Source: Promethearchaeota archaeon
GTDB lineage: Archaea; Asgardarchaeota; Lokiarchaeia; Sigynarchaeales; SOKP01
Direction: 5' to 3'
NCBI GenBank assembly: GCA_030668025.1
Contig: DAOUUT010000047.1
Coordinates: 1 to 16,324, forward strand
DNA length: 16,324 nucleotides
Below are positions 6,500-15,473 of the stretch, piece after piece. The notes under the pieces were generated by a model. It made no database searches. It was not told the origin of the DNA and saw only the letters and a list, made by a program, of their open reading frames with translations. Every line of letters begins with the position of its first letter. The first letter of the stretch is position 1. The position numbers and the translations under genes were made by a program.

Positions 6500-6732
6500 A
6501 CTGTTTGAAGAATTCATAAAATTAGTATTAAATCTTTTAAAACTACATTTTATTTCTTTTTTATTTTATTTATATTCCGAATTTGAACAAATAGATTTTA
6601 ATTTTTATGAATTTATGTTCAAAAGCTAATACTTTATTTAGACAAAATATAAATTTTATTAAAAATTTCAATATTTTAATTAAGTAAAAAAAAATTAGAT
6701 AATTAATTAAAAATTATAAAGGGATACATATC

Positions 6733-7449
6733 ATGTTCCAGCAAGCAGGACGAGGGTACGACATGGCTATTACTCAGTTCTCTCCAGAGGGGAGGCTGTT
6801 TCAGGTCGAGTACGCTATAGAAGCCGTGAGAAGAGGATCAACAGCTATTGTCTGTAGAAATAGTCACTCTGTAGTTTTTGCCGTCGAAAAAAAGAGTTCC
6901 GAACTTCAAGAAATTATTGGCTCGGAAAAAATATTTAAAGTTGACCACCACATTGGCGCGGCGATCGCTGGGCTTACTGCTGATGCTAGAGTGCTTATTG
7001 ACCGAGCAAGAGTTCAGGCACAAGTTAATATTTTAAATTACGACGAGGAAATTTCGGTTAAAGATAGTACGCTTAATATCTGCGAATATCTCCAACTTTT
7101 CACACAGAACGCAGGTGTGAGACCTTTCGGAGTGAGTTTTCTCATAGCTGGAGTTGATCCAAATGGAGAAGCTTCGTTGTATTTAACAGACCCGTCGGGC
7201 GCTATGTGGGGTTATAAAGCTTTTGCGATAGGTGCAGGTGCAACTGAGGCTCGGGTTTACCTTGAAGAAAATTATAAAGAGGATATTACTGATGATGAAT
7301 TAAAATTATTACCTTTAAGAGCATTAAAAGAACTAATGGGTGATAATTTGAATAAAGAAACTTGTGATGTAGCTTTCATTATGAAAGACGATATTAAATA
7401 TAAATTATTGAGTAATGAAGAAAAGGAAGAATTATTGATTAAATTATAA
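6733..7449 (+). CDS. psmA: proteasome subunit alpha
   Basis: Alpha subunits form the outer rings of the 20S proteasome and gate substrate entry. The 238-residue protein has the alpha-specific N-terminal helix signature (FSPEGRLFQVEYA, residues 17-29), then the usual alpha/beta sandwich (GSTAIV, GSEKIFKVD, GAAIAGLTADAR, RPFGVSFLIAG). The gate motif is Y9-D10-M11, where most archaeal alpha subunits have YDR. The start ATG follows AAAGGGAT. It is the first gene of the superoperon, with 117 bases before SBDS. The catalytic beta subunit is not in the window. Confidence 0.97.
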   Translation: MFQQAGRGYDMAITQFSPEGRLFQVEYAIEAVRRGSTAIVCRNSHSVVFAVEKKSSELQEIIGSEKIFKVDHHIGAAIAGLTADARVLIDRARVQAQVNILNYDEEISVKDSTLNICEYLQLFTQNAGVRPFGVSFLIAGVDPNGEASLYLTDPSGAMWGYKAFAIGAGATEARVYLEENYKEDITDDELKLLPLRALKELMGDNLNKETCDVAFIMKDDIKYKLLSNEEKEELLIKL

Positions 7450-7460
7450 TCTTCTATAAA

Positions 7461-7470
7461 ATATTTAAAG
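7461..7470 (+). promoter_or_regulatory. candidate TATA box before SBDS
   Basis: ATATTTAAAG lies about 100 bases before the SBDS start, in the 117-base gap after psmA. It matches the ATTTAAA form seen before several other genes here, so the exosome genes may have a promoter of their own. Confidence 0.35.
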
Positions 7471-7566
7471 TTCAAGGTTAATCCTCATTAATATTTATCA
7501 ATTAATATTAGGCAAAAAATAGAAAAAAGCGAGATCATTCAACAAGATTGTTAGTGAAAAATTTAA

Positions 7567-8358
7567 ATGATAGGCAGAGCAAGAATAGATTTAGGTGGTT
7601 TCATTGTTGGGCGCATAGTAAAAGAGGGGCGCACCTTTGAGATGCTATTAGACCCGGACAAAGCATGGGAAGCGAAAAAAATCATTCGAGAAGAAATAAA
7701 CAAATGTCTTATGGAAGGAAGCAAAAAATCTCGAGTTTCTGCTGAAGAACTCTTAAAAAATCCTAAAATTTCAATTGAGTTGATTTTTGAAAGTTTTACC
7801 GTGTTTGAAGATTTGAGAAGGGGAAAAAAAGCAACTGACGGCGATAAGGAAGCTGTTTTTAATACTACAGACGGAAGAATTATCGCGAGTAACATTTTAT
7901 TAGAAGGAGAAATACACTGGACACAAACCCAACGAGATGATGAAAGGGAAAAAAAATTAAAGCAGATAATTACAATTATCACTAAAAACGCGATAAATCC
8001 TCAAAATAAAAAACCACACCCTTATCAAAGAATTGAAAAGGCTATAGAGGAAGCAAAAGTTAAAGTTGACTTAATGAGAAGCGCGGAAGAACAAGTTGAC
8101 GATGTACTTAAACAGATACGAGCAATCATACCTATTCGAATGGAGCAAGTGGAACTTGCGTTAAAAATACCTTCGTCCTTTACTGCAAAGGGTTATAATG
8201 TTGTTGCGCAATTAGCACAAATTAAAAAGGAGGAGTGGCAATCAGATGGATCTTGGGTTTCAGTTGTTAGTTTGCCTGCAGGATTGCAAATGGAATTGAT
8301 TGATAAGCTGAATAAGTTAACTCACGGACGAGTTCAAACTAAATTAATAAAATCCTAA
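7567..8358 (+). CDS. sbds: SBDS family ribosome maturation protein
   Basis: SBDS works with an EF-2-like GTPase to release the anti-association factor aIF6 from the large subunit; that role is known for eukaryotes and inferred for archaea. The 263 residues contain the FYSH domain (about 1-110), a helical middle domain (about 120-190) and a ferredoxin-like C-terminal domain (about 190-263). Recognisable parts are the FEMLLDP and WEAKK region and HPYQRIEKAIEEAKVKVD. It is longer than many archaeal SBDS proteins because of extra residues around 46-80. It lies in the expected place between psmA and rrp4. The start ATG has GTGA about 10 bases upstream. Confidence 0.95.
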   Translation: MIGRARIDLGGFIVGRIVKEGRTFEMLLDPDKAWEAKKIIREEINKCLMEGSKKSRVSAEELLKNPKISIELIFESFTVFEDLRRGKKATDGDKEAVFNTTDGRIIASNILLEGEIHWTQTQRDDEREKKLKQIITIITKNAINPQNKKPHPYQRIEKAIEEAKVKVDLMRSAEEQVDDVLKQIRAIIPIRMEQVELALKIPSSFTAKGYNVVAQLAQIKKEEWQSDGSWVSVVSLPAGLQMELIDKLNKLTHGRVQTKLIKS

Positions 8359-8447
8359 CCAGATAATTTTTATCTAATATTCCTTAATGATTTTTTACGA
8401 TAATTAATCTAATGTATAAAATATAAATAGAGAGTGATTAAAAATAA

Positions 8448-9257
8448 ATGGAAAATGAAGAAGATGAATCAATAGAAGAAACTATTACAGATAATGATGA
8501 AGCTGAAGAAGAAGCTGAGTTCGATGGTGAAGAGATTTCTCGGGAGGTTGTCGTGCCAGGAGAGGTATTGACAGAAGATACAAAAAATTTCTTACCCGGA
8601 AGAGGTACGATTTTAAATAAAGAAAGAACAAAAATAATATCATTAAACATTGGTTTAAAGCAGATTAATAAAAATTACATTAATGTTATCCCTCTTAAAG
8701 GGTCTTATACGCCTCGAGCAGGAGATAAGGTTATTGCTTTAGTTATAGATAAAAACCCAGTCAAATATAGATTAGACATTAACGCTAAAGATAAAGGGAT
8801 TTTAAAACCAAAGAATACAGTAAAAAGAGGTAAAACGAGGGGATTTAGAGGTGGAGGATCAGATTCTGCAGATTTCTCAACTGAAAAGTATCAAATTGGA
8901 GATATATTAATTGTAAAAGTACTTTCTGCAGATCGTCTAAATCAACCTGAATTAACAACCGTTGGTCAATATTTAGGCAAAAGAAGAGATGGCTTAGTTA
9001 TCTCAATTAATCCTCCAAAAATTCCACGAGTTATTGGACGTAGTGGTTCTATGATTAAAATGTTAAAAAATTTGACTAAAAGTAATATATTTGTAACTCA
9101 AAATGGGCGTATTTGGTTAAAAGGTGAAAATATTGCTTATGAAAGGTTATTAATTGACGCAATAAAGAAAATTGAAAGAGAAGCCCATACGGTTGGGTTA
9201 ACAGACCGAATTTCAGAATATATTAATAATGAAAAAAAGATAAGAGGTATAAAATAA
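8448..9257 (+). CDS. rrp4: exosome RNA-binding subunit Rrp4
   Basis: Rrp4 forms the RNA-binding cap on the Rrp41/Rrp42 ring. The 269-residue protein has an N-terminal domain with VPGEVL and GRGT (about 35-60), an S1 domain (about 90-165) and a KH domain with PRVIGRSGSMIKML (193-206). Two additions stand out: a strongly acidic N-terminal tail (about residues 2-29) and a basic Gly-rich insert in the S1 region (about 120-140, including RGFRGGG). The stop is directly followed by the rrp41 ATG with no gap, indicating one mRNA. Confidence 0.95.
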   Translation: MENEEDESIEETITDNDEAEEEAEFDGEEISREVVVPGEVLTEDTKNFLPGRGTILNKERTKIISLNIGLKQINKNYINVIPLKGSYTPRAGDKVIALVIDKNPVKYRLDINAKDKGILKPKNTVKRGKTRGFRGGGSDSADFSTEKYQIGDILIVKVLSADRLNQPELTTVGQYLGKRRDGLVISINPPKIPRVIGRSGSMIKMLKNLTKSNIFVTQNGRIWLKGENIAYERLLIDAIKKIEREAHTVGLTDRISEYINNEKKIRGIK

Positions 9258-10025
9258 ATGCCATTAATTATTAAAGATGAGTATCCAGAAAAATTATTTC
9301 GTGAAGATGGGAAGAGACTTGATGGTCGAGACAAACAAGAGTTAAGACCGATAAAAATGGAAGTAGGAGTACTAAAAAATGCAGATGGTTCAGCATATTT
9401 AGAATGGGGAAATAACAAAATTTTTGCCGCTGTTTATGGACCTAGAGATGTTCATCCTCATTATTTATCAAAACCAGATAAAGGAATTCTGAGAGTTTTT
9501 TATAGAATGGCAACCTTTTCGGTGTTTGATAGAAAACGCCCAGCCCCTGGACGTCGAGAAAAGGAAATTTCAATGGTATTAAGAGATTGCTTAGAACCTT
9601 TGCTTTTTCTTGAACTTTATCCTGGTAATTCGTTTGAGGTTTTTATTAACGTGATGGATGCTGATGGCGGAACACGGTGTGCTTGTGCCACGGTTGCTGC
9701 CTTAGCACTAGCTGATGCGGGGGTTCCAATGAGGAGTCTAGTAACAGCTGTTGCCGTAGGAAAAATCGATGGAGAATTAGTAACAGACTTATCAGGAATT
9801 GAAGATAAAGCGGGTGATGCAGATTTACCGTGTGCGATAACATGGTTTAATGAGGAAATTTCATTACTCCAATTCGATGGGAGTATGGATTTAGAAGAGT
9901 TTGATAAGTGTTTAAATCTTGCTAAAAATGCCCTAATAAAGATCCATGAAACCCAGTTAAACACGCTAAAAAATAAATATATTTCAATTCAAGAAGAATA
10001 TTCTGGAGGAAAGAATGAAAAATGA
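9258..10025 (+). CDS. rrp41: exosome catalytic subunit Rrp41
   Basis: Rrp41 is the active RNase PH-type subunit that degrades or tails RNA 3' ends using phosphate. The 255 residues keep the key residues: R100 (GRREKE), GGTR with R140 for phosphate binding, and D183 and D189 in the EDKAGDADLP segment, matching the known archaeal catalytic Asp region. The start abuts the rrp4 stop. The end overlaps the rrp42 start by 4 bases (ATGA), which implies coupled translation and fits the 1:1 hexameric ring with Rrp42. Confidence 0.97.
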   Translation: MPLIIKDEYPEKLFREDGKRLDGRDKQELRPIKMEVGVLKNADGSAYLEWGNNKIFAAVYGPRDVHPHYLSKPDKGILRVFYRMATFSVFDRKRPAPGRREKEISMVLRDCLEPLLFLELYPGNSFEVFINVMDADGGTRCACATVAALALADAGVPMRSLVTAVAVGKIDGELVTDLSGIEDKAGDADLPCAITWFNEEISLLQFDGSMDLEEFDKCLNLAKNALIKIHETQLNTLKNKYISIQEEYSGGKNEK

Positions 10026-10846
10026 TGAATACAAAACGCGTAATCTCGACAATAGAAAAAAATTACATTCTCAATAATTTGAGGAAAGAAGAAAGAATTG
10101 ACGGTAGAGGACTTTGGGAATATAGGGATTGGACTATAAAACCAGATGTTATTTCTTCAGCAGAAGGATCTGCTGATGTAACATTAGGAGATACAAGAAT
10201 AATTACGGGATTAAAATACGATGTAGGAACACCCTTTCCTGACCTTCCTGAAGAGGGAGTTTGTACTTTTATGGCGGAATTGCTACCTTTAGCATCTCCT
10301 ATATTTGAAAGAGGGCCTCCAAGCGAGCAATCAATTGAACTTGCACGTGTTGTTGATAGAGGGATTCGACATGCAGACTGCGTCCAAACAAAAAAACTGT
10401 GTATAAAAGCAGAGAAAGCTGTGTATATTTTATTTGTAGATCTATATGTAATTAATTATTCAGGGAATTTAATTGATGTGGGTGGCATAAGTTCGTTAAC
10501 TGCATTAATCACAAGTCACATCCCCGAAGGAAAATGGGTGGACGATAAACTTGAATGGACGGGCAAATATCTAACAGGAGAAACTATTGTAAATGAACTA
10601 CCAATTGTTACAACATATGGAAAAATCGGTGATGTCATCTTTTTAGACCCTACTTTACCAGAAGAACTAGTAAGTGATGGAAGAATCTCCATTTCTGTTA
10701 CCGAAGATAAAATAGTATCTATCCAAAAAAGTGGTCTTGCTACTTTCTCTATAGAAGAAATAGATATGTTAACCAAGAAATCTATGGAGATAGGTAAAAA
10801 ACTTAGGAAGGAATTAAATCTTTGGCAATATAAAGTTAAAATTTAA
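10022..10846 (+). CDS. rrp42: exosome non-catalytic subunit Rrp42
   Basis: Rrp42 alternates with Rrp41 in the exosome ring and contributes to RNA binding. The 274-residue RNase PH-fold protein has RIDGRG near the N-terminus and the Rrp42-type NLIDVGGISSLTAL segment. It lacks the GGTR and catalytic Asp set of Rrp41. The ATG at 10022 overlaps the rrp41 stop; a second ATG at 10025 is equally possible. It is the last plus-strand gene before the inserted minus-strand pair. Confidence 0.96.
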   Translation: MMNTKRVISTIEKNYILNNLRKEERIDGRGLWEYRDWTIKPDVISSAEGSADVTLGDTRIITGLKYDVGTPFPDLPEEGVCTFMAELLPLASPIFERGPPSEQSIELARVVDRGIRHADCVQTKKLCIKAEKAVYILFVDLYVINYSGNLIDVGGISSLTALITSHIPEGKWVDDKLEWTGKYLTGETIVNELPIVTTYGKIGDVIFLDPTLPEELVSDGRISISVTEDKIVSIQKSGLATFSIEEIDMLTKKSMEIGKKLRKELNLWQYKVKI

Positions 10847-10930
10847 AACTTTTATTTAATTGTATTTTTTTAAAATTTTATTTTTTATTTGTTTTAAACT
10901 TTTTTTTTAAGATTATTTAATAAATCAAAA
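10847..10930. terminator. convergent T/A-rich terminator region
   Basis: The 84 bases between two converging genes hold several T runs on the plus strand (about 10865-10871, 10884-10890 and a run of nine around 10902-10910), suited to oligo-T termination of rrp42. A-rich tracts could serve the opposite strand less well. No stem-loop is evident. Confidence 0.45.
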
Positions 10931-11908
10931 TTATTGTTTTCTAACTTTTCTTAGAGTTTCAAACGTGCCATATCCTCCCGAAATTCCATCAAGTTCAAAA
11001 GTTCCAAATGCTTGTACCAAGATTGATTGATTACCTTCATCATCTTGAAAATTGACGGGAATAATTGAGCCTACATTAGCTTTGAGTATGTGTCGATCGC
11101 CGAGATTATCGATCAATTCTAATTCTGAACTTATAGGTAAAATACCATCTTGTTGAAATTTTTGATTTATAATTCGTAGTGTCTTTAAAGGAATATTTTT
11201 TCCATCTTTAAATAAAAAACCCCCCGTAGATAATCTGCCATCATCAGTAACAATCGCAGCAGGATTGATTGCCAAATTTTCGTTAAACCAAACTACGTAG
11301 TAAAACCAATCACCAACGCCATTCCAATCTCTTACCCCATAAGTGTGATCTCGTTGTCCTAAAACCCGTTCAATGTTAAAAATTTCATCGCCTACTATTA
11401 ATTCCCCAGAAACAAGTCCTATTTGTTCCCAATGTTTATCTCCTGATTTTTTACCGATCTCTAGGGATTCTGGAGTCATATATTCGCTATATTCGTACGG
11501 TTCGTTGATAGGATTAAATAATAAATCCATTTTAACAGATTGGGCTTTTAAAATGAGTTTTGGGTTTTCACGCACTTTCGGTAAGTCTAACGAGTTCTTT
11601 ACAAAAACCATATTACCTTTGAATTTAAAATTCCAATTTCCATTTGATTGCCAACCATGTACCATTCCTTTGACTTTAAGGGCATCTGAATAATCTTTTT
11701 TTTTTATCTGTTGGTGATATCCAGCTACGGAACCATCAGGCAGAAAAAGAAAGAGGAAAGTCATGCCCTCCGGTTTATTTGGTTTAAAACCAATTCTAGA
11801 CATACCCCCCAATTTGTCCTTTTTACTATAAAAAACAAAATAATAACTTTCGTTCCATTCAGGATGTTTGGTTGATTTATCTATATGAATTATTTTTTCC
11901 ATTTTCAT
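10931..11908 (-). CDS. lipocalin-like DUF7064/CrtC-AttH type protein
   Basis: The 325-residue protein looks like the two-barrel lipocalin-like group that includes hydroxyneurosporene hydratase (CrtC) and AttH. The N-terminal half has WNESYYFVFYS, GGMSRIGFKPN and LFLPDGSVAGY. The second half has the signature GQRDHTYGVRDW followed by GDWFYYVVWF, as in DUF7064. No signal peptide or membrane segment is seen. It starts 12 bases after the stop of the dikinase gene, with AAAGGAT in between as ribosome site, so the two are one operon. A role in modifying or binding a hydrophobic small molecule is plausible, but the substrate is unknown. Confidence 0.68.
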   Translation of the reverse strand: MKMEKIIHIDKSTKHPEWNESYYFVFYSKKDKLGGMSRIGFKPNKPEGMTFLFLFLPDGSVAGYHQQIKKKDYSDALKVKGMVHGWQSNGNWNFKFKGNMVFVKNSLDLPKVRENPKLILKAQSVKMDLLFNPINEPYEYSEYMTPESLEIGKKSGDKHWEQIGLVSGELIVGDEIFNIERVLGQRDHTYGVRDWNGVGDWFYYVVWFNENLAINPAAIVTDDGRLSTGGFLFKDGKNIPLKTLRIINQKFQQDGILPISSELELIDNLGDRHILKANVGSIIPVNFQDDEGNQSILVQAFGTFELDGISGGYGTFETLRKVRKQ

Positions 11909-11920
11909 TTTAATCCTTTG

Positions 11921-14650
11921 TTAATTTTTAATTGTAATAATTCCATTATAACCATTGACATTTACATTTTGACCGTTTTTAAAGAATTTACAGGCGTTTG
12001 GGACGTTGGTAACTGCGGGTATACCATATTCTCGAGAAACTACGGCACCGTGGCTAAGTACTCCTCCCGTTTCAGTTATAAGCCCACCTATTTTTGAGAA
12101 TACAGGAGTCCATCCGGGATCTGTTCGAGGTACTACAAGGATCTCGTTTGCTTTAACTGAAGAGATTTGCTCAATAGTTCGAATTATATGAATTTTTCCA
12201 GTAATTATTCCATGGCTTGCTGGTATCCCTTGCAAAATTAAACTATCTTTTGAGTACTTTAAAACATCGTTAAATTCGTGGGAATCTAAAAGAAATTTTG
12301 GAGGAACTTCATGCTCAAATTTTAGAAAATCTCTTTTTCTATTACTGATTTCAATTTGTAATTTGGATAATTCGCTCTCATTAAATCTATGGTGTAATAA
12401 ATCTTCAATCTCTCTTTTTTTTAGAAAAAATATGTCATTTGACTCCTTTAGAATTCCCTCATTAGTTAGTAGTTTCCCTATTTCTAAAAAAACCCTCCGA
12501 TTTCTTGTAATCCAGCGATCCAAGATAAATCTCTGATTTTCTCTAAAGTTTATGTATAATCGGCTTAGTTTTAAAATAACACATAAGATTTTCCATTTAA
12601 TAAAACCAAATCGCTGTGATCTAATTTTATATTCTACAATCTTCTCAGTTTTTTCTTGGATCTCATAGCTTGAAAAGTTTTTACTAATTTTTTCATGTGT
12701 TGTTTCCGTGGTTAATGATTTTAAGATATTAAATACATGAGTCATTGGTTTTTCGTTCCAACGGGGATAATAAGGCTCTCTAGTGAATCCACGATCGCCA
12801 AATTTCTTTAAAAAATTATCAAGTTCTATTAGAAAATTGTGAATTTGTGAATTTTTGTCAAGTTTTAGCAGGTCATAAATGTTTTCAGATTTATTATCGA
12901 GTATTATTGACTTTAAGTTAGAATTATCTTGAATTAAGGACGCTAATGAATGTATTCCCCCATTTGTTTCAGTTAACTTATTTTTTAAGCCCGATATTAA
13001 AACGGGATAATATAGTTGTGATTCATTTTCCCCTAGAAAACGAGTTAGAAGATATTGTGTCATTAAATTCATTCCAATATTGTGAACGGGGATCCCATAT
13101 CTTACTAGACTGAAATGAGGTACCATTGCACGATTGAGATCTTCTGCAAGTGAAAATAAAGCTAGTCCATTGCTTGTATCTTCGATTTTTTTGAATTTTA
13201 AATCAAAATTTCTGCAAAACGGATTAAATATCTTATTAGTCCACTCATCGTACTTTACCGCAGTTTTAGTAATACTACCATTAGGATCATAAATCATTAT
13301 TCGAATTTCTGCAATTATACGATTCTTAATATGGAAGGGAAGGTTGGTAATTGTTTCTTTACCGTAGTATCCATAACCATCTGGAAAGTAATTTAAAATA
13401 TCTTCATTTCGCAACATTTTTGGAATTTCATTTTCTGCTTTAAGTTTAAGAACTTTTAAATTGAAATACACATGACCATTATAAAGCTTTAAAAGCTTAT
13501 TATCTATATTTTGATAGCCCAAAATACTATTAAGCTCGATATTAACAATTTTCGTTAAATTCTCGCCTAACAATTCAAAAAAGAGAGGACTAACAGGATC
13601 ATTCCAATAATCATCGCTATAGCCCCGACTCCACATTATTTTTTCTCTGTTTTTTTGGGGACTAATTGAGGTTATAGGTCGCGATTGAAGAAGATAGATG
13701 CGATCGTCTTGATCTATAGCCCATTCGATATCTTGAGGCTTTCCTCCAAAGATATTCTCAATTTTACTCCCAATTCTAGCAAGTTTAATAATGATTTTGT
13801 CTGAGAGAGAAGATTCCGTGCTTTTTTGTTCGGAGAGGATTTTTTGCTCGATACCACTATCACCATTAGTCTCTTTTGAAAAAGTGGCAAATTTCTTTTT
13901 TCCTATTCGTTTGTCAATGATTTTAAATACTTTTTTTCCTTTTTTAAGTATTTTTTGAATAATGTATTGATCTGGATTAATCTGGCCAGACACTAAGGAC
14001 TCTCCCAATCCAAAATTGGATTCAATAAGAATTTCTGAAATATCCGAAGTAATTGGATTAGCGGTAAATAAAACTCCTGCAGATTTTGGTGAAATCATTT
14101 TTTGAACAAGAGTTGCAATTTTAACGCTTTTATGAGGTATAGCGTTCTTTATCCTATAAGAAATTGCTCTACTCGTCCAAAGAGAGGCATAGCACTTTTT
14201 AATATGATGAAAAATTTGCTTGAGACCTTTAAGATTTAAATAAGTATCATATTGCCCCGCAAATGAAGCGGTAGGTAAATCTTCTGCCGTAGCTGACGAT
14301 CTTACGGCAACATAATAGGAATCATAATGAGGATATTTAGCAGAGATTTCATTAGTGAGTTCAATAGGAAGTGAGCCACCCTCAATAGCGTTTTTAATTG
14401 ACTTCGCTGCTGCTTCAATAGAGTCATAATCATTATCTTTGATTTTATTTAGGGAATCTTGGATAATATTATCAAACTTATTACGCGTTAGAAATAGAGT
14501 GTAAGCCGAAGTTTTTATGACGTATCCTTCTGGAACAAAAAAATCTTTTGCCATTAGAATGCTCAGATTAGCAGCTTTATTGCCGATCTTTTTAACATCA
14601 TCAGTTGTTATATCTGTAAAATTTACCGTAAAATTCCCTTCTACAACCAA
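11921..14650 (-). CDS. rifampin-phosphotransferase-like dikinase (PPDK_N plus swivelling His domain)
   Basis: The 909-residue enzyme uses the PEP-synthase/PPDK chemistry: ATP phosphorylates a mobile His, which then passes phosphate to a substrate. Residues 1-330 are the ATP-grasp part, with GNKAANLSIL, VRSSATAEDLPTASFAGQ, GVLFTANPIT and QDIEWAID...LLQSRPIT. Residues 340-800 are a long helical substrate region beginning MWSRGYSDDYWNDPVSPLFF. The His domain ends the protein, with H867 in GGVLSHGAVVSREYGIPAV. The C-terminal TIM barrel of true PEP synthase is missing, so it fits the rifampin phosphotransferase (Rph) layout. The start is TTG, supported by GGTGG six bases upstream; no in-frame ATG precedes it. 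It is the first gene of a minus-strand operon. Rifampicin itself is unlikely to be the natural substrate. Confidence 0.85.
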   Translation of the reverse strand: MVVEGNFTVNFTDITTDDVKKIGNKAANLSILMAKDFFVPEGYVIKTSAYTLFLTRNKFDNIIQDSLNKIKDNDYDSIEAAAKSIKNAIEGGSLPIELTNEISAKYPHYDSYYVAVRSSATAEDLPTASFAGQYDTYLNLKGLKQIFHHIKKCYASLWTSRAISYRIKNAIPHKSVKIATLVQKMISPKSAGVLFTANPITSDISEILIESNFGLGESLVSGQINPDQYIIQKILKKGKKVFKIIDKRIGKKKFATFSKETNGDSGIEQKILSEQKSTESSLSDKIIIKLARIGSKIENIFGGKPQDIEWAIDQDDRIYLLQSRPITSISPQKNREKIMWSRGYSDDYWNDPVSPLFFELLGENLTKIVNIELNSILGYQNIDNKLLKLYNGHVYFNLKVLKLKAENEIPKMLRNEDILNYFPDGYGYYGKETITNLPFHIKNRIIAEIRIMIYDPNGSITKTAVKYDEWTNKIFNPFCRNFDLKFKKIEDTSNGLALFSLAEDLNRAMVPHFSLVRYGIPVHNIGMNLMTQYLLTRFLGENESQLYYPVLISGLKNKLTETNGGIHSLASLIQDNSNLKSIILDNKSENIYDLLKLDKNSQIHNFLIELDNFLKKFGDRGFTREPYYPRWNEKPMTHVFNILKSLTTETTHEKISKNFSSYEIQEKTEKIVEYKIRSQRFGFIKWKILCVILKLSRLYINFRENQRFILDRWITRNRRVFLEIGKLLTNEGILKESNDIFFLKKREIEDLLHHRFNESELSKLQIEISNRKRDFLKFEHEVPPKFLLDSHEFNDVLKYSKDSLILQGIPASHGIITGKIHIIRTIEQISSVKANEILVVPRTDPGWTPVFSKIGGLITETGGVLSHGAVVSREYGIPAVTNVPNACKFFKNGQNVNVNGYNGIITIKN

Positions 14651-14860
14651 ATAAATCCACCATGAAATTTAGAATATGACTCTAATTTTTAAATTAAAAT
14701 CTTTAATATATCTTTGTTTATTATTGTTTATAAAAGTTAATTGGATTTAAACAATAAATTAACGAATTTAGGGGAAATTGATTTTTCTTAATTGGAAAAA
14801 TTTAAAGTTTATAGTAGTTTTTATTTAAACACAATATATTAAAAGAAATTAGTGATATTA
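14651..14860. promoter_or_regulatory. divergent promoter region, dikinase and eL43
   Basis: The 210-base AT-rich spacer serves both directions. For eL43, GGAAAAATTTAAAG (14794-14807) resembles BRE plus TATA about 60 bases before the ATG. For the dikinase, the minus strand reads CTTTTATAAACA near 14727-14738. No other element was seen. Confidence 0.4.
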
Positions 14861-15151
14861 ATGGGTAAAACGAAAAAAACCGGTCTTTCCGCCACTTTTG
14901 GAGCTCGCTATGGCTCTAATGTTCGTAAGAAATGGAGACTAGTCATGGAAATACAAAAAAGTGGAAATTTAAAATGCCCACGATGCGAAACAAGAGGATC
15001 TATTGATAGAATTTCGACCGGTATTTGGCATTGTAAAAAATGTAATGCTAAATTTACAGGAGGGGCATATAACACACAAACGCCTCGAGGCGCAGAGTCC
15101 TTTAGAATAGCGAAGCGAAAACAAAGAGAATTAGAAGTAATCGAAGAATAA
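14861..15151 (+). CDS. rpl37ae: ribosomal protein eL43 (L37Ae)
   Basis: This is a small zinc-binding protein of the large ribosomal subunit. The 96 residues have the family start MGKTKKTG and a four-Cys zinc finger (C39, C42, C58, C61). A GTG at 14852 would add three residues, but it looks like the GTGAT ribosome site for the ATG at 14861, which also matches the family N-terminus. The stop codon overlaps the pcc1 ATG by one base (TAATG). It resumes the superoperon order after the inserted pair. Confidence 0.95.
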   Translation: MGKTKKTGLSATFGARYGSNVRKKWRLVMEIQKSGNLKCPRCETRGSIDRISTGIWHCKKCNAKFTGGAYNTQTPRGAESFRIAKRKQRELEVIEE

Positions 15152-15420
15152 TGAATAAAACTAATTTTTATACAATAAATTCTACTTTAGAGCTTAAATT
15201 TAAAACTTCTAAACTGTGCGATATTTCATATAACTCATTTTTGCCAGAATTTAATATAGTAAAATCGAAAAGATCTACAATAGCGATGAAAAAAGAGGAG
15301 TATTCGTTAATATTTCAAATCGATAGCAACGATATCACTGCTTTCAGAGCAAGTATTAATGAGATAATCAGTTTCGGAAAAATAATTGATAATACGCTAA
15401 AAATTGTTGAAAATTCGTAA
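15151..15420 (+). CDS. pcc1: KEOPS complex subunit Pcc1
   Basis: Pcc1 is the dimerising subunit of KEOPS, which makes the t6A base at tRNA position 37. The 89-residue protein shows the Pcc1 pattern: a first strand (STLELKF), a helix with YNSFLPEF, then RSTIAMKKEEYSLIFQIDSND and the helix TAFRASINEIISF. It overlaps the eL43 stop by one base, so translation is coupled. In many archaea rpoP lies between these two genes; here it does not. Confidence 0.85.
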   Translation: MNKTNFYTINSTLELKFKTSKLCDISYNSFLPEFNIVKSKRSTIAMKKEEYSLIFQIDSNDITAFRASINEIISFGKIIDNTLKIVENS

Positions 15421-15473
15421 ATTTCATATTATTAATTTCATTTACTAATTCAAAAAATATTATGTGATTATCA

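Noticed and set aside
9617..9964. Minus-strand ORF of 115 codons
   Set aside because: It is antisense to rrp41, with low-complexity composition and no conserved pattern.
11921..14650. Annotation as phosphoenolpyruvate synthase
   Set aside because: The His domain is at the extreme C-terminus and there is no PEP-binding TIM barrel, so the Rph-like layout fits better.
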